From the NCBI RefSeq assembly GCF_036370855.1, contig NC_088113.1, positions 16,760,501-16,824,500 of the forward strand: a DNA stretch of 64,000 bases, written 5' to 3'. A program made the translations under genes and the position numbers. Origin of the DNA: Dromaius novaehollandiae (Eukaryota > Chordata > Aves > Casuariiformes > Dromaiidae). Positions 26,536 through 42,100 of this stretch are shown in pieces (positions within the stretch are counted from its first letter, which is position 1; each line of letters opens with the position of its first letter). The notes under the pieces were generated by a model, which worked only from the letters and a program-made list of their open reading frames with translations, had not been told where the DNA came from and did no database searches.

Positions 26536-26919
26536 TTCTCTTAGAAACGCCTACTGAAGTCTAATACCACAGATTAAGAGGATAGAGCTCTCATACTTCC
26601 TATTTGATCCCTAAGTAATTTATAGCTATATTCTGGATCAGACAAAAGAGGTCCTCTGTATACACAGACCCAAAACATGCATTGGAAGTGACTATTTTTT
26701 CTCTGAAAGTCAGGTAAATAAACTAAAAAAAGTTATTAATAGACTCCTTCAAAAATAGCACTTTGCTAAAAATCCAAAAATTTACATATCATATTGCATT
26801 TTAGCAGATTCAGTAAAATAATCCCAAATCTCTCTAATAGAAAAGAAATCTTATCTACAAAAGACTTTAATCTCATTAATGAGAACATTCTTCCATTACG
26901 ATAGTTTGCTTTGGGTTTA

Positions 26920-26948
26920 AAAAAACAAAAAACAAAAAACAAAAAAAC
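26920..26948. repeat. (A6C)n simple repeat
   Basis: AAAAAAC is repeated about four times on the + strand. On the minus strand it gives a TTTTTTG tract in the SYCP2 3' UTR region, which could act as a GU-rich polyadenylation element. Confidence 0.75.
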
Positions 26949-27037
26949 CCTAACCACCCCTAGGTGTTGAATTTCACATTTAAAAAAGTGTGTTTATATT
27001 CACCTTGAACTTCAGGTAAGTAACTGAAATCATTACA

Positions 27038-27109
27038 TTAGAATTTTCTGTCTTCTGATAGAAATAGTGTCTGCAATCCTCTGCGAACATTAAAGAGTTC
27101 CTCCTCTTG
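27038..27109 (-). CDS. SYCP2: SYCP2 coding exon 45 (terminal)
   Basis: The acceptor TTTTTGCACAG is followed by [16 protein letters not shown] and onward to a TAA stop at 27040-27038 (codons 1437-1460). It matches the end of the family (EEELLNVRRELM in mammals). The C-terminus is one to two residues shorter than in human. Confidence 0.93.
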   Translation of the reverse strand, partial: QEEELFNVRRGLQTLFLSEDRKF

Positions 27110-30100
27110 CTGTGCAAAAAGCATTACATTTATCACACACTTTAAATAATCTTTTTTTTTTTTTAAGTATCATAATTCTAGCATATAGTATGTTACTTCA
27201 GCATGAAATATGGCACTTTTCCTTTCCAGGTTAACATTCAGCATATTAAGACCCAGAACTAATATATCCATATCTATCTTAATTATCTCAATTAGATAAG
27301 TCTGAAGTGTAAAATGTCAGTGATATTTGCATTTTATCTCACTTGCACTTTTGATAGTGTATGAGAAACTAATTTTTAGTAAGTCAACGTGCAAACATCT
27401 ATGCTTATTTAAAAAATAATAAAAATGAAGATAACTTCATTTACCATTTCTTTAAGAAGTTTCTCTTGAAGTCCTTTCATGTCTTCTTTCATCAGATGCA
27501 TCTATAAAATGTACTTACACTGAATACTTTTTCCCTGCTCACAATCAGTAACACATTTTCAAGAAGGCAATTATATCCCTAAATGGTTTATAACTGACAG
27601 ATAGGGAGATGCACAACCATGCACCAGCCTGGGGAAAGAGAGGCCTGTGTCTAATTTGTGCTTTCTTGGATGATTAACAGTGGTAAACAAAGCCACAGAA
27701 TATAGCATAAACCTCACAGCAATTTTCCAAATAATTGCAGAAATCTTCTAATAGGTGAAATTTAGCCATAAAAGGCTGAATACTGCAACATTAGAGGATA
27801 TTTTATGACAATTAAAAACTACAGAAATACCTATGCATTAATGCAATGCTAGGGATAAAGACTTTTTTTTGGGGAAAAAAAGTTAATGCTGATATCTGTT
27901 AGCATAAAATGAAATAAAAAATGATCAAAACCAACAAAGAAATGAAAGCTTGTCATACCTCAGAAGTAAAAATATGTTCCTCGTAATCAACAGTGTGGTA
28001 GATGTTTTTTTCAAACGAAGTTTTAAGAATCTGAATTCTAAGGAAATAAAATGCAGTTCAAACTACTATGCTACATTCCATACACAACATGCATCCCTTC
28101 ATTTGTGGTGTATTAGTATTTAAAAGCACAGAAAAATATTATTGTCATTATTACTTCAGAATATTGCAGTAGATGCGTAGACACTTAGATGGATACTAAT
28201 TACACTTTTACAATTAGATAGCTTTTCTCATCTGATGAATGTTATCTCTTTTTTATGGAAGAGAACAATCACACAGAGAGTATTACTTGGCCTAATTCAT
28301 ACCTTGAATGGACACAGAGCACAAATCTAAAACCAGCATTAATCAAGTCTACTAACCTCTGTTGCTCATTTTTCGTGTATGTACTAAAAGTATGTGCATG
28401 TTTTTTCCAAAAACTCTAGAATGAAAAATATAAATAGAAGAAAATCAGTAGGAAACAAGGTTTTCTAAACAGAAGCTGACTGATATCTAATATGAATAAA
28501 TTAACTCGTTACCACAGACTCAGCATAGAATGGGTAGGGGTTATAGAGTCACCACAAATGCTTTAAAAAAAGGGGGGGGCAGAGAAGCAAGATAATAAAT
28601 GCATTTTTAATCAGAATTAATAACTTAAAGATTATATGAGAAAAAAAATCCTACTCTAACAACTGTTTTTTCCCATGATAAAATAATTACAGTACAAACC
28701 GAGAATTCTTTTTCCATATTTTTCAAAGACTGAGAATCTTTCTCAAAATTCTCAAGCTCCTCAATGATAGCAAAATGAAATTTGTCCAGCTGCCTGATCC
28801 TGTCAAAACAAAGTAAGTTACGTTTAGAAGGTATTTGTTGTATTTTAAATGTGTTTTAAAGTAAATCTTTTGTTATAGACCTGCATTCATGAAGCTGATA
28901 ATTCATTGTTGCCAAATGCTGGTGAGCAGCTCTTAATGATTGCTTAGTAAAATGATCCATTTTCCTCGAACGGCTCTAGGAGAATATTTTTTAGTATTAG
29001 TTTCAGATTTTTACTTTAAGAAAAACCTGTTAATATATTAAGTATTGTAATTATTTAGTATCACAGACAATACACTGAGCAAAACCAATCTTTATTGCAT
29101 TATCTCCTTATCCTTTAAAAAAGCTATTTATTAATGTTAATAAGTTCATATTTTGGTCAAAATTCTATCTATTTTAAGTAGAATACAAATTATTTGAAAA
29201 AATGATGTATGCTTTCTCTGGTTTTAGGACATCTAGCACGTGATGTGTGACTGCAGCTGTCTTACATGAGTGAAAGCATTATTTGGGCTCATATTTCCCT
29301 TTTTGTAAGCAAGTTAAATTCACGAATTATCACATTTGAAAACCAAAATACAGTACACACATTACTTTAGATAAATAAGCTTGTTTCTCACAAGGCAAGA
29401 TGAAATAAGGCAGATCTCAGAAAGAAAGAGTAAGTGATTATGTAGTAGGAATTGAAAAAGACTTAAAAAGCAATCCTAAGTCTGTAAATTCTTAAGCTTC
29501 TATGCACGTAACTATTTCCATGTTCTTTTAAGCAAATTCTGTAGCGTAACACAAGTTACTATTCACATGTACCCACACATACAATTAATATTGTACGTGA
29601 AATGTCTTGCCTGGATTTTCCTAGTAAATTCTGCTTGGAGCTTCTGACATATACCGATAGTTGAACAACCAGGTTCCCAGATGTCTCCATCCAAAACAGA
29701 CAGATCATTTACAGAGAAAGTAGATATGCTTTCAGACACTACAAATAAAATAAAATAAATAAAAATAAATCATACATAAAAGCATCCTGTCTGTAGTTAC
29801 ACCAGCAACCTCAATCAGCTATTGTAATATAAAGTTTAGTTTCACCAATTAAATGACTGAGACCCATTTCTATTTTCATATCGCATTTCAGACTTTTTAA
29901 ATAGAGACAGTTTCTAAGTATTTAGCATTTATCTTTTATTTTTTTTTATATGTAAAATGCTTTTTATGGTAACTATTTTTTATTAATACTTTTAAATTGT
30001 TATTTTAAACTTTTGCACAACTATACTTAAATATCAACTTTAACTCCACAACTAACCTCTGTAAGTAGTATTATCATCTGGTTTAAATAATTTTCTAGGC

Positions 30101-33100
30101 AGCAGCTTTGTTGTTCTGCTTCCTTTCTTTTCCTCCTCTTTGTTTGTTTCTGCTTCATCAGAATTGCTTTCTGTATCACTGTGGTACCTTCGTTTAAGAA
30201 AAGTTTGTATAGTTGGTCCTTTAATAAACATGAAGACAATGTTTAATATTAGGTTTATTTAAAAATAATGTTGCTGAAAGATAAAGAGGAGATTATTTTC
30301 CCTCCAGATCAAAAGTCTAGGAGCATGTGTCCTGGCTTTGGAGCTCCAGAACCACATAAAAATTAGCGAGCATTGCATTTATAGAGGGCATGTTGAATAG
30401 GCATGAGTAGTTGAGGTAAATCAACAACAGGATTTCAGTGGAACGCAAAAGTCTCTGGTCCACACAGGACTGACTCCTTAAACAAAAACATTCACACCAA
30501 GCCCTATTTTCCCAATAATCCCATTTCCCATTGTTTCAATAGCAGGGGGAGTATTTCTTGATCTAACTCTTCCTTAGAAAGCAACTGTATTTTGGAGGCA
30601 GATTTTCAGTTTACGTAGACAGTAGGGTATTTAAAGCAGTGCAAAAACATTAAGATTGATCTGAAAGAACATTAAGTATTAGGAATATTAAGTTAGAAAA
30701 GGAATAAAAATTGAGCAATAATGAAAAAATTAAAAGACTTTGGATTCAAAGGATTCAAAGACTTGAGCTATATTTGTATGCCAAAGAAATGCTTTTATTA
30801 AATATTACAGACACACATAGGAAGCCTTTTAGTCTTAAATTAAAGATTTGTACCAGACTCATGTATGGGGCCACAAGGTTCTTCACACCAGGACTGTACT
30901 TTACTTCCACTGGAAATGGATAACGGAGATGGTGGCAAACAATCCTAAAAGAAAGGTCAATGTATATTAGCTTCAAAGATAATAAGCACTTCAGAAGTCT
31001 TCATCAGAAATCCATGTTTATGCTGCTTTTCTTTAATCTACAAACATGCACACAACCATAGCAAGGAAAAGTTACTACATGAGTTTTATTCAAAAGGCAT
31101 ATCCTTACTAGGCAAGAGCAAAAAAGAACAAATCCTTCATCACATTAACAAGTAATGATAGCAACAAGTCAAATGACCAATAAAGTCCAACTGTTTCTTA
31201 GTGCAAAAATAAAAACATTCCTTAAAGGAGTCGTTAGTGCTTTTGTTTTCTTAGAATATTCATGAGAATTGGTTTGAAGATACAGCAGTTCATTTGCCAA
31301 TACTACAATAATTGCTATATTAAGAAGTACTTTAACGCTAAAACTGTGAGAGTACATTCGCACATTAAGAATTTCTGCATGAAGGTGCCACAGTTTTTTG
31401 ATTTGTGAAAACTATTATTAAAAATCAAAAATAAAATATTTATCTGTTCTTTAAGATATTAATTATAACTGGTCTTGTTGAGATACAACTCTTTCTTTAC
31501 ATACACAAGATGAATATTTTAAGATATGTAAGATATATTTTAATAATACAAAATATAAGATATAAACACAAACTAAGATAATTATAACAAATTTAATAAA
31601 AAACAAGATGACACCAACTGTAAAGTGAATAAAACACATGAAAAGCTGCAGCTCTTTTCAGAAGAATGTGGGATGTAGTAACATACTTCTTTGCTTTTGA
31701 TGATAGGTTTAGTGATATCTTGCAGTTTTCCTTCAACAGAAAGTTTCTCTGAAGAGCAGCGCCTAAGACTCAAATCTTCATTAGCATCACATGTTTCAGA
31801 TACAGATCCCTCTGCATGTTTTCCACTGAGAGTTTTATATGTGGTTACTGGAGTTAAGCTGAGCTAAAAATTAACAAACAACAAAACCATAATTGAAAAG
31901 AGATGTACAAAAGTGTACTACAGTTAATAGATTGAAGAACAATAACGAACTACTGTATTTAACTGAAAGATTAAAAACAGTAGCAGCAGGAAAAAAGAGA
32001 TAAACATTTAGCATGAAGAAAAAATATTTAAAATTCTTTGAAATTACAAGGGAAAAAAAGACACATTTCCACAAAGAAGTCCCACTATGAATATTGTCCA
32101 AGAAACAACATGAGGCACACTGCCAAAGCTTTTTTCTGTTTGCAGGAATTCCAAATGAATTCTGATTTACACTCTTTTGAAAATCCCATTCAGCATTCAT
32201 GCTGCACAACAGAATTCGCACAATTTCTAGTTAGCTCATACCGTTATAAGAAAAGCTTTGAACAACCGACAAATACTACCCAGATTCATTCTTTGAAATA
32301 TAAATCCTACTTTGCCAACGTTGTTTCTGAAAATTTGTACTACATGTACTCTATTTAATGCTCCCCTTCTGTGATACAAAATCATTCAAGAAGAGATCAG
32401 TGAAGAAAACATGGTATTCAGAGCTTTACTATGAAGATGGAGGGGGATGTGGGAAACCCATTTACAGCACTTTCAGATTATCCTAGCTTCTGCAGACCAC
32501 CTAAAATCCCTATACAATTTACAAGCTTCTGTTGGTGCAACTCAACCAATAGTAACCACATAAAAGTGTCAAGAAGTACATACTTGGCATTTTTAGAGAA
32601 AGTAAAATTTTGAAAGTATCACTTCGGTTATGTCCAGTGTATGGGTGGAACTCATGGTTACTTCCCAGCTTGAGATGTTTATATAATACACAGGACATTT
32701 TCAGCTAACACAACCCCACTTAAAAAAAAAAAAAAATACATGCAAGTGAATGATCATTCCGTTGATTAGAAATAAACACATCATGGTGGGAAAAAGTGTT
32801 TTTTATTTCCTCCTGGTTTTTGAAATAACATCATTATTTATTTCTTCAATCATGAGCAAGCAGTTTTGATGGGATATAATTGAAAATTTTGCCTTATGGA
32901 TATTTCACACGTCAAAGCTGTTTTTTGCTTGCTTCCATTTTGATAAAGTGTGCTATGCGTATTAATGAAAGAACCTTTTTCATCACATAACTATCATCTC
33001 CTGAGCAAGTGACTCAGATTGATCTGTTCTTCTACAAGACTGGCCTAACTGCTCTGCAAGAAATGGTCTGTTAAAATTATATTAAACAGAGTGAGTCAAT

Positions 33101-36100
33101 ATCATCCACTACTCAAATTCAGATCAGTTTTGGACAAAAAATACTTTAAGAAAAAGCTATTTCAAGACTCAGCTTAATGGAACAACTTCATTTAAAATAC
33201 AAATACTGAAATAATAGCAGAGTAGCTTTATATTCTTACCAGAGATGCGGCAGTTAAAACAGATGAGAAACTTTTACTTCCAAATGTTAACTTTTTAACA
33301 ATATCGCGAGGGGACTGATTTAGATGAATAGCTTGAATATTCTTTTTTGGTGGACAGAAGTTGCTGGGAGAGATTCCTTTCCCAAAGTTTAAAGTTTCCA
33401 TTTTTCCTGGTGTTGACTCCTGAAGCCCAGGTGATCTTTCACTAGAAATGTGCTCTGGAGTAAAGTCTCCCTCTGATATTCTTTCAGCACCTAGAAAACA
33501 GTTGCTTAACTATGAGCACGAGGAATGAAAGGAAAAATCATATGTTAAAGCCCCATATTGCTAATCATCCCTACTCTAGGTATTTACAAGTCTCAGATGT
33601 GCAAAATTTGACTCTACTGGATGGTGGTATTGTTCTTGCCATACTTAAACTGTTTGCACCCTCCTCACTATTTTAGCAGCTACCAGATTAACTCTAACAG
33701 CCTACTTTCACTTACGTATTGCACTTCTGCACTATGCTGATGTCAAATAATTGTACAAACCTATAGGAATGTTAGCGGTATCTTAACACATTTTCTTAAA
33801 TTACGTGGTATACACATTGAATTAGGGGTTTTTCATATTTTAAAAGCATGAAATAAATACAAATTTATATTACTGTGATAATCCTCCTTTAGCCTCCAAC
33901 TTTCTATACAGTGTCTCCAAAAACTACAGGCAAAATACGTACATCTCATTGCCTCAAGAGATGCAGGACTTTCAGATGAAGGCATTTCAATTTCTTTTTG
34001 ATTTGCAGAATCCTTTGATTTAATAAATGCTTTATGTGTATAGTCTGCTACTCTCTTTTTTGGCTCCATAGATAAAACATTCTGCAGTTTCTTCTGCTGA
34101 TTATCATTTTTGTTTTGCCCATGTATATGTTCCTATTAAAATACATGTATAAAAAGATTATCTTCAAATATACAAAAGTGTATAAATAGGTAAAGAATCT
34201 GTTATCTACATGTACAGTTGAACAAACAGAAGGCCCCAAAAGGAATATCATTAGAAGCATTTAAATTCCCAAGGATATCAGATATTCTAATGTTAAAAAG
34301 CATTTAATTTGTATAATTCAGTATCCAAATTTCTACTCTTATGAATTTCTTTACTGTTGGAGACAATTACTGGTGCTTCAGGAATTAACCAGTGAAGTTT
34401 ACAGACTTTTCCATACGTATTACAAGGGTATGCTAAAAGAATGAAAATGTTTTAGCGCCCTGTGTCATTGCTTAGTTTATTAAAAAAAACCCAACTATTT
34501 AGATATTTACCAAGTGTATGGACATACTCATCCTCTCTGAAGCCAACATTTTCTTTTTAAACAAAATAGGCATAGTGTTATCAAAAATCACATCATCTCA
34601 AAGAACACACCTAGATTGACTAAAATCTCCCATTAGCATAGGCATTTTCAAAGTTTTTTAAACAAAGGACACAGTAGTTCTTTGGAGCAGAATAAATTTC
34701 ATAAATAGAAACTGAAATAACAGTATTTGACTTAAGGCTTAGACTACTATTTAGTACTGGTTTCCTCTGGCAGGTAACTACTCATAATTAAAATGGAGGG
34801 TACTAGAAACTGTAAATACCATAGAAAATTCAGTTCAACCCGTTCACGTTGGGCACTCGAAGAGTACTAAATTTCAGAATATACTTTGGAAGACACCGCA
34901 GAAGTGGGTTTTTAGGAATATAGTGCAACCATTTACCTGTGCTTTTGTTTTCTCTTTCTTAGAGGTGCATGCTGAAGACTTCCCTTCTGACTCTGAACTT
35001 GAAGGTTCCTTGTAATTTTTTGCTAAGACAGCTCTTCGAGATCGTTTTGGTCTGGTGGTTTGTTCCATCATTTCATCAGTTCCAGGACTTGGTTTTTTAC
35101 ATTTGGTTATCTTTGGAAGAATAAAAATGTCTTCAATTTATATCAGAATAACTACAAAAATAAATGGCAGGTAACTGTTTAATTACTTGAAATCCAGTAT
35201 TTCAAAACAACTAAACACAGTATTTTCAATTCTTGTGCTTTTTACATAATATAGAAGATCAAATATCACTGCAGTCTATCTGCATTGAATTTAATGGACT
35301 TACACAAGGGAAAAATACAGCAAGTAAAATTGAATGGCTGACAAACTACGGGTTAATTTATTAGTGAAAACATTGTTTTCCTTATTCTCCAGACTAAAAC
35401 AAGCTAGACTAGTAAATCAAACAAATGGAAGTGTCAGCTGTGATAAGCAAAAGGTCAAAAACACAGCCTAGAAAACCAGCAGATTATGTCAATGAGTTAA
35501 ATGAGAAGTTATAGAATAGGGATTATTACGGTACAAATATTTCCATGGATCTCTGTTGGCAGTTCTTCAAAAGCCCTGAAGCTTTTCAACATTGCACTAA
35601 GCATACAAACATGAATTCCTCATTTAATTTTGCCCTACTCCAGATGAAATTCATTTTGCATGAAAAAGCAAAAATTCATCTACATACACGCATCCAAGCT
35701 CAGCAGGAGAATACCTAGGTTTCTCCGAAGAAGTGTCTAAATTGCTGGAAAGACCAACCTCCTAAAGACCTCTCGGAGAGGTAGTGTAATCTATACAGAC
35801 TATGCTAGATGAGCACCTCCTTCCACAGACTGTTGAAGGGAACAGCAGGAAGTGCTAAGTACTTGCATCAATAGCACAAAGGTGAGGTGGTGGGAATAGC
35901 AGCAGCACTCCCTGCCTCCTGTGTAACAATATGAGAAATTTAAGATTTGTGTTTTAAGTCTTTATTGAGCTTTGGCAAAATTTAAATTTTGCAAGCTGAG
36001 AGAGTGCCCAATCATCAGCCTCCTAAGCATTCTGGGAAGATTCTTAGTGTAGATACGACAGCGCAGTCAGGAATACAAGACTCAACAGAGGGCAAAGAGT

Positions 36101-39100
36101 CAAAGTAAAGGCCAGCTTTCAGCTGGAGTAAAGCTGAAGTGGGTTTCCAAACCCTGCTCTCTAAAATATGAATACATTTACATTAGACTGTAATTAGACT
36201 TCAGTTCAATAGAGCAAAACTAGAAAAACCCTGCCTAGCGAGTGGGAACCAGCATCCTTGATAGTCTCCTCCAAACTGATTACTTTAGTGACTAGGCTAG
36301 AATCGGTTTTCCTTTCTCTCTGTCCCCCTTCTATATCATAACTGCTGCCACTCTCTCTATGCAGTGGTCAACTTTCAGAAAAGGAGCAAAACACATTCTC
36401 ATCAAAAGTACCTCAGGGACCTGAGGTTAGAAGGGATGCAAGATTTGAGTACAAAGCCTCTCAGATTAGGAGGGATTAAACCTCTTCCTCCTACTTTCTG
36501 AAAGTACTCTACACAAAACATATGCTTTCCAAGCCTTCACATCTCCAGCGACAGTCTGTCAGTGACTTCCCGGGGTTCTGTTGCTGCCTATCTAAACCTA
36601 TGCAGCAGTGGGACCCTACCTCTTCAAAACAGGCACTTTGAACATACACGACTAGATCTGGGGAAATTTCATATTATGAGACACATTTAGTAAGCAGACT
36701 AAATCAATATTGGGTACTTATGTGTTTGAAACTCTCTTCTGCTTTGATTTAAAGGGACTAGACACCACCATCAGTACCTACACACAATGACGATATCTTC
36801 GTATTCACAATTTATATTGAATGCATATAAATAGTGTTAAATTACTAAAATTAAATACTGTGGCTTACAACCATCTACAAGCATCTTCCATGAAGATGTT
36901 TATAATCACTTGTAATTTATTATACTCAACTTCAATAGGCTTACATATTTTGCTATTATTATTTTTTATTAATATAATCCTTAACATTTTTCTCTTCAGA
37001 GTTGTAGTACATGTTAACTATATTCATTAAAAGAAATTATAGTTTCAAAGCTATTAAAATGCAATTAAGCATATTACCCAAATTAAAATCCTCACTGAAA
37101 GGCTAACGGCATACTCAGAGTAGATGGCTATTAAGCAGTAAATAGTCATAATCAATAATTTTAAATAATAAAACTTACAAAAGCACCGAAGTACAATAAT
37201 TATTCTAACTCACAGCTAGTATTATCACTGAAATACGAGCTAAATACTACATAAAAAGAATATACTACCTGAAAAGAACTAACTGGATTTAGTAAATGAT
37301 TTGAAATAAGCATGGAGAAATTGCATACATATATGCAAAATAATAATAATAATAAAACAGTTCCTGTGGTAAGTTATTTTGAATATCTACTACAAGTTAA
37401 GTTGCAATTTTATATTTACCTTTTTCTTTTTTGTATTTTCTCCTTTAGATGAATCCATCTGGCATTCAGGTCCAGAGAATTTATCTGCTGTTACAATAAA
37501 GTATTAGAAGAAGCAGATGTTTGACATTTACAGTTTTAGCAGTAAGATTATGGAGTCACTTTTATTCCCACAAACCTGTTGATTCAGTAAACTGCTTTCA
37601 GTTCATTAAGTAAAAGCTTTTTCTTAAAACCACCACCTCAATCCCCTGCCCCCCAAAACTTTTCCACATTGAAAAATACAGATTTTTTGGAAATTAACAT
37701 TCATAAGCGATAAGGAAAACTAATTCTAAAATTCCTTGTGTTTAGAGATAAGACAACAAAAACACATTGTATATTCAACAGCACATTACTAGCTGTACAG
37801 CTAGTAACTGTGGATAAATTTAACACGGCACTCTTAAGGAATAAGAAGAATGTCTTACTTTTTTCTGTGCTTATTGATTTCCCTAAGTTTTTACTTCTAC
37901 AGTAATCAATTAACTGTGGTTTAGATTTCCTATTTGATTCTTGTAGCCAACTGATGTCGGTCTTGCTCTCATCACCTCTGTAGTCTGTGTCTGTGTCACT
38001 GAAGAGATGCTTCTTGTTTCGATTGTTTTTAGGCTATAAAAACCAAAGGATCATTTAAGAATATACCTTTCATTAACATATGTGGTATTTAAAGGCAGGA
38101 AGAACAGATAAACCGACCTACAAAAATCTGAGCCTTACTTTTTTTTCTCCTTTCACTTCAGCGCTAATTGTACTTTCATCTGGATTCCTTAAGAAAAAAG
38201 AAAACAAAAGAAAAAATACCGCTGAAGAAAACATCAAAACTGTTAAATATTTTTTCTAAATCTTTCTGCTATTCATATACATGGATTAAGGATTTAAATA
38301 AATCTATCCACTTTTCTTCCCCTCCCACATCCGTTTTAGGAATATCTGTTCACCTTAAGTCTTAAAGGAATAACTTATTTTCTAGAGACAAGCAAGGACA
38401 CACAGTAACAATACAACTATCCTCTTGCAGGCTGGTCATTAATGAAAAAATAATCCCGTTTTCAGGAGGTTATATCCCTGTAGTATTCCATGAAGAGAAC
38501 TAAAGCTGTCTTCTTCATGAAACACACTATTTCATTTTTATTAGGCTATGGTAAGTTTCCCACAGAAAAACTTTGAAATAACCCACGGCAACTATATTAA
38601 AAGTGATAACATCTTGACATTGTCATCACTCGTACATTCCCTGGACTGGCATAATGGAATGCTGGGAAATACAGATGATATTGTTCTGGATGACAATCGG
38701 AGAGGACCAGGACGCAATATAATATCCCTACCCCGTTTTGGTTGGATTTGTATTAACACTCAGTTCAGTAACATGCAATTCTTGGACCTGAAAATGTAAA
38801 AAACAAGTGAGAAACCACTAAAAATTTTCATTCAAGACACCTTTTAAACAAACTTCGAATGATAGTTAATTTCTATCTTGGAAATTATTCAAGAGAAGAG
38901 CTGATAATAAAAACCAACAGGAACTGACTGAGGCTCTCATATCTCAACTCAATAGATTAGTTTCCAATCACTTTGTTCACTGCCTTCTTCCACTCAGCAA
39001 GCTCTTCTCAGCAATAAAAAGCACAACTTTGCCTTTTGCTTTTATCTTTACTAAATTTTCATTTTAACATCTGAGCAGAAATGTCTTCAGAGGGAGAAGG

Positions 39101-42100
39101 AAAGGCAATTTTTACTATTTCTAGGATAACAGATTTACAATACTTATCATAACATACGCTCTTTTATTCTTAGTTCAAGAAAACATTGTAAAAGATTTAA
39201 ATGGCCAGAGCTTTAGGATAGTCTATATCATTATACATTTGAAAATTATGGAGCTATTTACATACAGAAGCCAAGGATATGACAAACTTACTCCAAGCTT
39301 TATTGTAGGCTCATCAAACCCACTGATGTTAAAGTTGTAGACATCATCCCTGTCAAATAGGCACAGAGAACAATTTTGTGAGTGAATTAATGAACATCTC
39401 TCAAAGTTGGGTAAGGATAATTGGAAATTTTGTTTGAAATTGTTTCAACTACTCACACAACATGACCTGCAGTTATATTAAGAAAAGTAGTAGTTTTCAG
39501 GTTTCTGTTCTGAACTTTTTCCTATACATAAATCAAAAATTACTCATATGTTGGATTTGGACTTATGCATTCAAACATACTGTCATCTCAGAAAGCAAGT
39601 CTTTCAGCATAAACATATGAAAATACTAGCTGATGTTCAGACACTCTCACACTTAATTAGCAATAATACAATAAGGCAAAAAGAAGACAAGAGCTGGTAG
39701 AAACTAAAATGAAATGTAAATTTTCATCCTTTAAGGATATTAAACTCATGGCATTTTTCCCCAAATGTATTAGGAATCATCGCTGTGCCACAGCTATATC
39801 CCATTTAAGGATCCTATAGTCTCACTTAATCCAGTTTTGTTTACAACATTATCTTTCTCCTAAGTATTCAGCATTGTTATATTCAAAAGGAAAGACTCCA
39901 CACTCATAAGTAAAGAGATTCAATTATATAGTATTTAACTAGGAATTAATTTGTGTTTCTCTCGCTAATAGCTGCCCATATAAATATTATTCCAGATAAA
40001 ATATTTTTAATAAATATTTGTGTTAAGTATATACATCTTATGCCATACTTAACCATAACTTCTACAGAAATATTTAACATTCAGTGATACTTATTAACTT
40101 TTGCTTTACATCCACTAGCTGCCACCATATTTTTTACTTTTTACATTCCAGCATTTGTGAAGCATTTTTGCATATTTCTAATTAAAAAAACACAACAAAA
40201 GCAATAATTTAAGTATACCTTATAGACACTGAAATGGGACTTATGTAAGTGTGGTCTAAAAGAAATAAGGATACATTTTGTTAAACAGTAATTAGAATAT
40301 ATGCATTAAAACACTGCTTATATACATAAAAGTCTTCTAAAAACAATTATCCTTGTGTTGATAGCATAGCCTAAAAATGAATCTTAAATATTAAACCCTG
40401 AACGCTTTATGCTTTGACTTTACATGAGAAAAAAGCCTTTTCACATTTCAATACTGTATAACTGATTTTTCAGAACAACTCATACAAGTCTAAATTATTT
40501 CATCTCATTTTTCCCTCCACTATACCCGAACGCTAAAGGGTAAAAAGGCACCTAAAGACAAATTTAACAGGTAGTCAGGCATTGTAGTACAAAAACAAGT
40601 GGCTTAATAGGGATTTTCAGAAGCATTCATGAGATCAAGCCCTTTCATTTTTGTTCTAGAAAAATTAATCCCAGATCACACAGTTACGCTGCATGTCCTG
40701 CCTGTCTTGAAATCCCTATCCAAAGCCCTTAAAAGGCGATGCAGTCCAACAGCCACTCTATTCCTCTGCACCCATTTACAATGAAACTGTAAAGGAGAAT
40801 GTGTAGTAACTGTATATACAGAATATCTCAGAGAATCAGTTCCTGTAAGGTAAAACTGATTTCTTTTCTTTACGAATATGTTAAAGTGTTCACCAGTCAA
40901 CTTTTCAAGGAGGAGAGAACTAAGAACTTTGGATCATCAGAAAAATGAAGACTGAATACAAGTTTGAACCTCAAACTGAAATGAGAGGATGGAGACACCC
41001 TCACTGGTGCACACATCGTGCAACATCCATCAAGTGTCCCAATTAAATTCTTCCCATGAAAAGTGCTATCAGTGAGTGGATGAGTGGAAGAACACTGAAC
41101 AGAATTTCTGACAACCCCTGCAGTGATCTCAGCTACTGGGACTACTAAACAGACTGCTAGTCTCCTACGCTTTGGTAGGACGAGGTTTACCAGAAGCGAA
41201 CAAAGAATTCTGATGAAAGCAGAATGTGAAATACCTGTAGATAGAAGAGTAAGTCATACACAAAGCCACATGCACAAACACAAGAAGAGTAAGCACAAGA
41301 GTAAACAGTTAACATCATACCTGCTATAACCTGACGAGTCTCTTGATTTGCTTTTATCGTCAATCTTTTGTTTATATCTGTCACTGATGTTACTAATTAG
41401 TAATTTTGTTGCTTCTTTCATTTCCTTAGACTTTGTTTTCTGTAACAATATTTTGTAAGACTTAACTTTGAACCCATTCAGTAGAAGGACAAAGCTGCAA
41501 CAGGACTGCAGTTTCCCAACAATCATCTAATTTCACTAAACAGTCTTACAGAAGTACTAAATCACATTCCTTTGGGAATGACTGCTCACTCTATGGGGAA
41601 TGTAAGGGAAAATAAAATAAGGAGTTAGTTTTTTGGGGGTTCTTTTGTTTTTTTTTTTTTTCTTTTTAAGAGAGGTAATTTTAAGTCACAGTGAAAAAGT
41701 AAACACTTGTACTTGACATTATTTAATTCATTCTATATTAGTGGAAACTCAGTGTCAGATAAGTTTCTAAGTAAAATATATCTTCAGAATTTTGAAATAC
41801 TGAAAATTTGGCACTTTCCTTAATTATAAGTGAAAGAAATGAAGGTAAGAAACTCACCATCTTTGACTGTTTATAATTTGCAGTCTCTTTTCTAAAGAAA
41901 ATACCAGCTTCCTCTTTCATATCCTTGTATTTTGTAAAATCAGAATTCAAAGATGTTTCAGACACTCTAGCTGAAAGAAATGTTTTAAATTATGTTTCAG
42001 CAGTAGTTGAAATATTATTCCCTTCTGTACTTAACACTTTCTGTTCAAAATGATTAAAATTGTTTGACTGCTACACAGTATTTTGTAATTTTCTGCCCTC

